The notes beneath the pieces were generated by a model that ran no database searches, was not told where the DNA came from, and saw only the letters and a list, made by a program, of their open reading frames with translations. Position numbers and translations under genes: made by a program. Positions 59,242 to 64,000 of a DNA stretch of 64,000 nt are shown here, piece by piece. The number at the start of each line of letters is the position of its first letter. The first letter of the stretch is position 1. The stretch comes from Frankiales bacterium (lineage in GTDB: Bacteria; Actinomycetota; Actinomycetes; S36-B12; CAIYMF01), in the NCBI GenBank assembly GCA_016125335.1, contig WGLY01000025.1, positions 1 through 64,000 on the forward strand, in the 5' to 3' direction.

Positions 59242-59769
59242 TCAGCCCGCGGCTGCCGGGCCCGCTGCCGCACGGGAGGCGTCGTCCGACGCCCGGGTGA
59301 GCGTCGCGGTCACCCGCCCCTCGGGGTCCACGCGGGCGAGGATGGCGTCGGCGATGGCGCGCAGCTCGTCGAGCTGCTCGCCGGTGAGGGCGTCCACGAC
59401 GTGGCCGCGCACCGCCTCGAGGTGCCCCGGCGCGGCCTCGCGGACCACCTCCCAGCCGGCGTCGGTCAGGCGCGCGTTGGTGGCCCGGCCGTCCTCGGGG
59501 CACGGGAACCGCTCCACCAGGCCGCGGCCCTCGAGGCGCGAGACCACGTGCGAGAGGCGGGGCAGCGTCCCGCTGGTGCGCGAGGCGAGTGAGCTCATCC
59601 GCAGGGTGCGCTCGGGCGCCTCGGAGAGCATCGCGAGCACCCAGTACTCGAAGTGGGTGAGGTCCGAGTCGCGGCGCAGCTGCTGGTCGAGGACGCCCGG
59701 CAGCAGCTCCATCACAGCCGCGAGGCGCACCCAGGCGGCCATCTCGCGCTCGTCCAGCCAGCGGGTCAT
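59242..59769 (-). CDS. MarR-family transcriptional regulator
   Basis: A 175-residue winged-helix regulator. Residues 38-105 carry LTHFEYWVLAMLSEAPERTLRMSSLA, then SRTSGTLPRLSHVVSRLEGRGLVER (recognition helix) and EDGRATNARLTDAG (wing). It is leaderless: TAGGAT lies 6 nt before the ATG. It is divergent from the oxidoreductase gene at 59860 and its operator region contains a perfect inverted repeat, so it probably represses itself and that gene. Confidence 0.9.
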   Translation of the reverse strand: MTRWLDEREMAAWVRLAAVMELLPGVLDQQLRRDSDLTHFEYWVLAMLSEAPERTLRMSSLASRTSGTLPRLSHVVSRLEGRGLVERFPCPEDGRATNARLTDAGWEVVREAAPGHLEAVRGHVVDALTGEQLDELRAIADAILARVDPEGRVTATLTRASDDASRAAAGPAAAG

Positions 59770-59775
59770 GGCCGC

Positions 59776-59830
59776 ATCCTACCGCTTACTTGACACGACA
59801 ACTAATTCCTCGTAGCCTCAGATTTAGTTG
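59776..59830. promoter_or_regulatory. Divergent promoters and MarR-type operator
   Basis: For the plus strand TTGACA (59790-59795), 17 bp, TAGCCT (59813-59818) is a near-consensus promoter. For the minus strand TAGGAT (59776-59781) lies 6 nt before the MarR start. A perfect repeat CAACTAA (59799-59805) ... TTAGTTG (59824-59830) overlaps the plus-strand spacer and start site, where a repressor would block RNA polymerase. The stretch is strikingly AT-rich for this genome. Confidence 0.75.
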
Positions 59831-59859
59831 ATGCGACAATCTTCTACCCGGAGGTCCCC

Positions 59860-60435
59860 ATGAGCACCGTCACCATCCTCGGCAAGGGCAACATCGGCTC
59901 CGCCCTCGCCGGCATCGCCGGCAAGGCCGGCCGCGAGGTCCAGGTCCTCGACACCGACAGCGCCGACACCCCCGTCACCGGCGACGTCGTCGTGCTCGCC
60001 GTCCCGTTCGCCGCCGTGGACTCGGTGGTCGCGCAGCGCGGCGAGCAGCTCGCCGGCAAGGTCGTGGTGGACGTCACCAACCCGGTCGACTTCGCGACCT
60101 TCGACGGCCTCGTGGTGCCGGCCGACTCCTCGGCCGCCGCTCACCTGCAGGCCGCGCTGCCGGAGTCGAAGGTCGTGAAGGCCTTCAACACCACCTTCGC
60201 CGCGACCCTGGCCTCGGGCTCGGTCGGCGACTCGACGACCACCATCCTGATCGCCGGCGACGACGCGGAGGCCAAGTCCGCTGTGTCCGCGCTCGTCACC
60301 GACGGCGGGCTGAAGGCCCTCGACGCCGGGTCCCTCAAGCGGGCGCGGGAGCTCGAGGCGCTCGGGTTCCTCCAGATCACGCTCGCGGCCTCGGAGCAGG
60401 TCGGCTGGGACGGCGGCTTCGCGGTCGTCGCCTGA
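59860..60435 (+). CDS. NAD(P)-binding oxidoreductase (F420/NADP-reductase-like)
   Basis: A 191-residue Rossmann-fold protein like the NADP-binding half of F420-dependent NADP reductases and related COG2085 proteins: TVTILGKGNIGSALAGIA dinucleotide motif, VVVLAVPFAAVDSVV, VVVDVTNPVDF, KVVKAFNTTFA, GFLQITLAASEQVGWDGGF. GGAGG precedes the ATG. Regulated by the adjacent MarR in all likelihood. The exact redox partner (F420, NADP or another hydride acceptor) is unknown. Confidence 0.88.
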   Translation: MSTVTILGKGNIGSALAGIAGKAGREVQVLDTDSADTPVTGDVVVLAVPFAAVDSVVAQRGEQLAGKVVVDVTNPVDFATFDGLVVPADSSAAAHLQAALPESKVVKAFNTTFAATLASGSVGDSTTTILIAGDDAEAKSAVSALVTDGGLKALDAGSLKRARELEALGFLQITLAASEQVGWDGGFAVVA

Positions 60436-60453
60436 CCCTCTCCCCCGCACGCC

Positions 60454-60488
60454 CGATCGGCCCGGCACCCCGCGTGCCGGGCCGATCG
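60454..60488 (+). terminator. Terminator after the oxidoreductase gene
   Basis: A perfect 15-bp stem (CGATCGGCCCGGCAC, loop CCCGC, and complement). Confidence 0.9.
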
Positions 60489-60572
60489 CCGTGGGGCCGG
60501 CGAGGTCGCTCCTCGTCGGGCGTCGTCGAGGCCGGTCGTGCCAGGGTGAGGACCACGACACCGGAGGCACCG

Positions 60573-60995
60573 ATGGCACACCCACGCGTCGCAGCACTCG
60601 TCCTCGCCGCCGGCCTGGTCCTGTCCGGGTGCGGCTCCACCGGGTCCACGCAGCCGACCGCCGAGCAGCAGGTCTGCAGCGCGCGGGCCGACGTGCAGAA
60701 GGCCTACGACACCCTCGTCACCCAGGTGCAGGCGCTCAACTTCGGCGATGCCAAGACGACGCTGTCGCAGCTCACGTCGGCGGTCGACGGGCTCGTGGAC
60801 GCGGAGAAGAACCTGGCGACCGAGAAGCGGGCGGCGATCGAGCCTCAGGTGACCGCGCTGAAGGCCACGCTGCAGGGGCTCTCGCAGGCCACCACGGCCG
60901 CCGAGCTCGGCGCCGGGCTCACGACCGCCAAGCAGCAGTTCACCGACGTGCTCTCCACCGTCGCGACGACGGCCGACTGCAGCACCTCGACCTGA
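60573..60995 (+). CDS. Small lipoprotein
   Basis: A 140-residue exported lipoprotein with signal AALVLAAGLVLSGC (Cys20) and a mature helical part rich in Ala, Thr and Gln (AYDTLVTQVQALNFGDAKTTLSQLTSAVDGL), with Cys in QQVCSAR and TADCSTST possibly paired by a disulphide. GGAGG precedes the ATG. No named family recognised; the helix-hairpin character suggests a structural or binding role at the outer face of the membrane. Confidence 0.82.
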   Translation: MAHPRVAALVLAAGLVLSGCGSTGSTQPTAEQQVCSARADVQKAYDTLVTQVQALNFGDAKTTLSQLTSAVDGLVDAEKNLATEKRAAIEPQVTALKATLQGLSQATTAAELGAGLTTAKQQFTDVLSTVATTADCSTST

Positions 60996-61046
60996 GGCCT
61001 CGGCTCCCGCTCCCCGCCACCATGCGGTCCGGGGTCCTCCCGCCGC

Positions 61047-61070
61047 GCCCGCCGGCGACCTCCGGCGGGC
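61047..61070 (+). terminator. Terminator after the lipoprotein gene
   Basis: A 9-bp perfect stem (GCCCGCCGG, loop CGACCT, CCGGCGGGC), 50 bp after the stop. Confidence 0.7.
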
Positions 61071-61076
61071 CGGGAG

Positions 61077-61116
61077 TGTCAGGCATCAGCCGAAACAGCT
61101 GTCAGGCATGAGCCGA
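61077..61116. repeat. Tandem 17-bp repeat resembling an insertion-sequence end
   Basis: TGTCAGGCATCAGCCGA (61077-61093) and TGTCAGGCATGAGCCGA (61100-61116) differ by one base and are 23 bp apart. Similar TGTCAGGCATC repeats flank IS481-type transposase genes in actinobacteria as I recall them. No transposase is present, so this could be a remnant end. It marks the border where GC content falls. Confidence 0.5.
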
Positions 61117-61258
61117 CGACGTGCCACGCGTCAAACGCTATTGGACGTGTCTGGAGTGTGGGCCACGGCAGCGGCGTACACACAGAGAATCAAGGCGAAA
61201 TGGATCAAGAAGGTCGCCGCGCAGTAGCGTCAACGCCCACGAGAGGGAGGTCAGACCG

Positions 61259-61888
61259 GTGGACGAGGCCGACGAGCCGCAGCAGTTCAGTGAGCAGACG
61301 AGTGGAGCAATCAACGCCGCTGTGGACGCATTGGTTGATGCGCTTCGATCCCACGCTGCCTTCGTCGGGGCGTTGCGAGGAGGCAGCAGCGAGATGCCAT
61401 CCCTGTTTGCCGCCAACGAGGCTGTCGAACGTTTGATCACAGAGTGGAGCGAGCGCGTCTTCGATCACACGGGGACGTTCCCTGCGGTGCTGGTTGGTGA
61501 CCCGGACCTCGATGGCTCAGATGACGACGAGGACGGCTGGGAGGAGTTGACGGAGGGTGACCCGCTGACCGTCGTCTCCCGGTGGGACCTGGCGCTGGTC
61601 GACCCAGGGGCCTTGCTCGACGCGGGACGTGCAGCGCATCGTCGCAATCGTGACGAGGAGACGGACGAGGATGCCGCCATGGCTATCGCAACTCCCGCCA
61701 ACGCCCTGTATGCGATCCTCCACGAGTCCGGGGAACCCTGGTACCGGATCCCGGGTGTGGAAGTGATCAAGGGAGCCCGCTTGTTCATCCGCCCTGATGA
61801 GCAACCCGCTCCGCTGTCGGCCGATGACGAGGGCGACGACGTCGGCCAGCCAGCCGGTGAGGTTCTGTTCGGCGAGAGTTGGGCTTGA
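61259..61888 (+). CDS. Hypothetical protein of the low-GC segment
   Basis: A 209-residue acidic protein without recognised domain. The front (EQTSGAINAAVDALVDALRSHAAFVG) looks helical; the middle is Asp/Glu-rich (DGSDDDEDGWEELTEGDPLT); a strand-rich C-terminal part includes ALYAILHESGEPWYRIPGVEVI. GGGAGG 8 nt before the GTG and TAGCGT at 61225-61230 (a possible -10) support expression. Codon use is less GC-biased than in the rest of the window, which suggests transfer with the adjoining attachment site. The frame extends upstream to 61121 without a start signal. Confidence 0.65.
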   Translation: MDEADEPQQFSEQTSGAINAAVDALVDALRSHAAFVGALRGGSSEMPSLFAANEAVERLITEWSERVFDHTGTFPAVLVGDPDLDGSDDDEDGWEELTEGDPLTVVSRWDLALVDPGALLDAGRAAHRRNRDEETDEDAAMAIATPANALYAILHESGEPWYRIPGVEVIKGARLFIRPDEQPAPLSADDEGDDVGQPAGEVLFGESWA

Positions 61889-61993
61889 CGCCCAGCCCGG
61901 CTCGCGGGGACTTCACGGGCTCGCCGCGGGCCTTTCGGAGTGCTGGCCCGACTCACAGGGACCTGATTCGGGTATCGGCCCTGGAAGGGCCTG

Positions 61994-62034
61994 TGGGGCG
62001 GGTGGGGCTCGAACCCACGACCTGACGGGTCGAA
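61994..62034 (-). other. Attachment-site-like tRNA 3' end fragment
   Basis: Read on the minus strand, bases 61994-62034 give the 3' part of a tRNA: variable-loop CAGGTC, TpsiC arm GTGGGTTCGAGCCCCAC and acceptor CCGCCCCA. The 5' half (D arm, anticodon) is absent upstream, where the sequence is AT-richer and unrelated. Such orphan 3' ends are the direct repeats left by integration of an element into a tRNA gene, so this is a probable attL/attR. Confidence 0.65.
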
Positions 62035-62134
62035 AAGGCGGGTTCTGGCCGGTTCAAGCAAGTACGAGATTTCCAGTATTTGCCACGCTTTTCGTCGCTT
62101 GACGTCCAGGAACATCTGGGACTGTTTGACCAGC

Positions 62135-62156
62135 GTTGGTGTCACGGTTGGTGTCA
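62135..62156 (+). repeat. Tandem GTTGGTGTCA repeat, possible integrase arm site
   Basis: GTTGGTGTCA occurs at 62135-62144 and again at 62147-62156, a 12-bp period, 100 bp from the tRNA-end fragment. Repeated decamers near att sites are typical arm-type binding sites of tyrosine integrases. Confidence 0.5.
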
Positions 62157-62255
62157 AATGATCTTGGCGCTAGCGTCGAGATCGGCGGGGTCATGGATCG
62201 TCCGCACCCGCATCTCCGGTGTGGCCCTTCCGAGCTGTGCCGGCCGCCCCGCTCA

Positions 62256-63392
62256 TCATCGTCGCCAGACGAGGCCGCTGCGCACTCCGCGAACTGTTCC
62301 GGCGCTGACCACGACCCAGAAGGTGAGGAGGCCGGCGTAGAGCAGGACGCCGAACCACTCGATGAGGCTGGTGTCCCAGGCTCGGGCGAGCGTCAAGGTG
62401 GCGACGGTGAATGCGCCGAGGGGGAAGGTGAATCCCCACCAGCCCAGGTTGTAGGGCAGTGCGCCGGCTCGCAGGTAGCGCACGAGCAGCGCTACCGCCG
62501 CGGCGAGCCACCAGATCCCGAATCCCCACAGCCCGGTTGCTGCGAGCTGGCTGATGAGTGTGACCGTCGCTGCGCTTGATCCGAACAGGGGTGCTCCGGC
62601 GTGGGCTAGCGCGAGGAGGGCGAGCACTCCGACTCCGACCGGGCCGAGGCCGATCCACAGCGATGGGGCCATCGGTGCGCCTGGGAGGGGGTGCAGAACG
62701 AGGCGGTCGTGGAGCAGGCTCATGACGAGCAGGAACAGCAGGAACCCCATGCCGTAGAGCGCGTACCCGAGCATCAGGAGCTGCCGCGCGGTGCCGGAAG
62801 TGACGTGGGGCATCAGTGGGACGAGCGCCATCGGGATGATGATCGTCACGACCGGTGGGATGAACCAGCCGCCGTTGACCATGGCGGCCGGTGCCTCGCC
62901 GGTGAACAGGACGTAGGCGAACGTCACGCTGATCGCGAGCGCGAGGACACCGCCGACGACGGCGAGCGTGGCGATGATCGCTGTCACAGCGGAGTCGGAA
63001 AGTACGGTCGGTCCGATGACCGAGGTCATGACAGCGAGGACCAGCAGTCCACCGGGAACGGTCCCGTAGAGGGCTCCCATCACCGGGTGTCGCAGGTCCG
63101 CGATCGCCGCGTCGGTGTGCCGGATCCAACGGGCGGCATACGCGAGGGACAACACGGCGGCGATCAGGTAGGCGAGGACCGCGATCACGACGCCGGCCGC
63201 GTGCGCGGCGCTCTGGAGGGCGGCGACGTTTCCGGGGTTGTCGTAGGTGGCGACTGCGAGGATCGCGGTCCCCATGACCGCGGCGAACCAGCCCGGGTGC
63301 AGCCCGCGCAGGCGCTGCAGTCCCTCGGGCGGCGTCGCGGTGGGCGTGGGTGGTGCCGAGTTCGTCATCTGAGCGTTCTGCTCAGTTCTCAT
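62256..63392 (-). CDS. TDT-family (SLAC1/TehA-like) anion or dicarboxylate transporter
   Basis: A 378-residue membrane protein with ten hydrophobic helices, of the tellurite-resistance/dicarboxylate transporter (TDT) family, whose members move malate, sulfite or other anions. Helix blocks include GLHPGWFAAVMGTAILAVAT (first helix with the pore-lining Gly/Phe pattern), GGWFIPPVVTIIIPMALVP and LPYNLGWWGFTFPLGAFTVATLTLA, the strongest family motif. AGGA precedes the ATG. Two adjacent TGA codons end it. It belongs to the lower-GC, probably acquired segment and precedes no gene in operon here; 30 bp upstream lies the CDF transporter on the same strand. Confidence 0.9.
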   Translation of the reverse strand: MRTEQNAQMTNSAPPTPTATPPEGLQRLRGLHPGWFAAVMGTAILAVATYDNPGNVAALQSAAHAAGVVIAVLAYLIAAVLSLAYAARWIRHTDAAIADLRHPVMGALYGTVPGGLLVLAVMTSVIGPTVLSDSAVTAIIATLAVVGGVLALAISVTFAYVLFTGEAPAAMVNGGWFIPPVVTIIIPMALVPLMPHVTSGTARQLLMLGYALYGMGFLLFLLVMSLLHDRLVLHPLPGAPMAPSLWIGLGPVGVGVLALLALAHAGAPLFGSSAATVTLISQLAATGLWGFGIWWLAAAVALLVRYLRAGALPYNLGWWGFTFPLGAFTVATLTLARAWDTSLIEWFGVLLYAGLLTFWVVVSAGTVRGVRSGLVWRR

Positions 63393-63422
63393 CGCGGGTT
63401 CCTGTTCGTGTGTGCGGAGGAG

Positions 63423-64000
63423 TCATTCCCTGATGTCGGTGGCGCATTCGAGCTCGAGAGCCATGTGGGTGAGGGCGAAGTGCTCGGTCAAGGTGGTGCG
63501 CACGCTCTCGGCGGTGCGCTGGGCCTCGCGGAGGCTGGGCCCTCCGGCGAGCACGAGGTGCGCGGACAAGGTGGGGATGTCGGAGGCGAGGTTCCACAGG
63601 TGGAGGTGGTGCACGTCGGTGACTGCGTCGACGGCGAGGATCGCGTCCCGGACCCGTTCGCTGTCGATGCCACGTGGGGTGCCTTCCATCAGCACGTGAG
63701 TGGTGTCGCGGAGCAGACCCCAGCCGGCCCAGAGCACGAGCAGTGCGGTGGCCATGGACACCAGGGAGTCGGCGCGCAGCCAGCCGAAGCTGAGGATGAG
63801 CAGACCAGCCAGGACGGCGCCGAGGGATCCGGCGGCGTCGGTGGCCAGGTGGACGAACGAGGCCCGCATGTTCAGGCTCTCGCCCTGGGAGCGGTGGACG
63901 AGGAGCGCACTTCCGAGGTTGATGACCAGACCGAAGGAGGCCACGGCGGCCAGCCCGGCACCGTCGACGGGAACCGGGTCGGTGAGTCGGGTGATGCTCT
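63423..64000 (-). CDS. Cation diffusion facilitator (CzcD-type) transporter, C-terminal part (cut by window edge)
   Basis: The frame enters from the right edge and ends at 63423, giving the last 192 residues. Visible are a transmembrane helix with SLNMRASFVHLATDAAGSLG, which carries the H-x3-D metal site of CDF helix V, a further helix pair (AVLAGLLILSF and SMATALLVLWAGWGLL), and the cytoplasmic ferredoxin-like domain (AVTDVHHLHLWNLASDIPTLSAHLVL). Expected role: efflux of zinc, cadmium, cobalt or related ions in exchange for protons. The stop is 30 bp from the TDT gene start, so both are probably co-transcribed. Confidence 0.92.
   Translation of the reverse strand, partial: SITRLTDPVPVDGAGLAAVASFGLVINLGSALLVHRSQGESLNMRASFVHLATDAAGSLGAVLAGLLILSFGWLRADSLVSMATALLVLWAGWGLLRDTTHVLMEGTPRGIDSERVRDAILAVDAVTDVHHLHLWNLASDIPTLSAHLVLAGGPSLREAQRTAESVRTTLTEHFALTHMALELECATDIRE

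Noticed and set aside
61994-62034. Intact tRNA gene
   Set aside because: Only the variable loop, T arm and acceptor end can be recognised; no D arm or anticodon arm precedes them.
61465-62157. 230-residue minus-strand frame across the att site
   Set aside because: It reads through the tRNA fragment and the antisense of the 61259 gene and has no start signal.

Overview
The window is very GC-rich (visibly above 70 % over most of its length), densely packed and without introns. It has the gene repertoire of an actinobacterium (Actinomycetota): a homodimeric-type AceE with DUF3052 and a Bcp/AhpE peroxiredoxin beside it, DUF3145, a PucR/FasR-type regulator in front of fabD-fabH-acpP-fabF, a mycothiol-isomerase-like protein, DprE1/DprE2/UbiA decaprenyl-phosphoarabinose genes, demethylmenaquinone methyltransferase, and many leaderless genes (a -10 hexamer 6-7 nt before the start codon). 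Genus cannot be fixed from the sequence. No rRNA, intact tRNA or CRISPR array is present.

Layout. 0-6.4 kb: a gene cut by the left edge, peroxiredoxin, an isomerase-like protein, DUF3052, aceE and a translationally coupled SDR. 6.4-13.8 kb: pirin, then a FasR-like regulator driving a fatty-acid operon fabD-fabH-acpP-fabF-carboxyltransferase; FabD carries an unusual C-terminal lipoyl/biotinyl-like domain with no modifiable lysine. 13.8-15.3 kb: DUF3145 and two small conserved or hypothetical genes. 15.4-20 kb: a haem/flavin membrane reductase, an FMN-binding surface protein, and a two-component system. 20-22.2 kb: DinB, PPOX and YbhN-type membrane proteins. 22.2-28.7 kb: a cell-wall arabinose module (DprE2, DprE1, UbiA) interleaved with two phosphodiester-glycosidase paralogues and a secreted hydrolase. 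28.8-33.3 kb: MenG, then a tightly overlapping redox operon (Ser/Thr-rich membrane protein, ApbE, cytochrome-like membrane protein, NuoF-like flavoprotein, ferredoxin). 33.3-37.2 kb: ECF sigma/anti-sigma pair, tyrosine phosphatase, methyltransferase. 37.2-43.9 kb: SHOCT membrane protein, GGDEF-EAL protein, PLP decarboxylase, and a two-gene formiminoglutamate-to-glutamate module. 43.9-52.5 kb: a general-stress block (CsbD, STAS, RsbW-like ATPase, glycosyltransferases, small membrane or disordered proteins, DUF1206, two PAP2 phosphatases), where six promoters share the pattern G(T/A)TT-N15-GGG(T/A)A typical of SigB/SigF sigma factors. 52.6-55.6 kb: a three-gene type III polyketide cluster. 55.6-61 kb: PAS protein, GAF-SpoIIE phosphatase, VOC protein, a divergent MarR/NADP-oxidoreductase pair, a lipoprotein. 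61-64 kb: a lower-GC, probably acquired segment with an IS-end-like repeat, a hypothetical gene, a tRNA-3'-end attachment site and two transporters, the last cut by the right edge.

How the genes work together. The flavin reductase/FMN protein pair at 15-17 kb lacks an ApbE, while the 30-33 kb operon has ApbE but no FMN-binding domain; together with MenG they look like parts of one flavinylated electron-transfer chain across the membrane. The stress block contains partner-switch components (STAS antagonist, anti-sigma-type ATPase, SpoIIE phosphatase) and the promoters such a system would control. The type III PKS, methyltransferase and acyl-CoA-dehydrogenase-like flavoprotein resemble phenolic-lipid operons.
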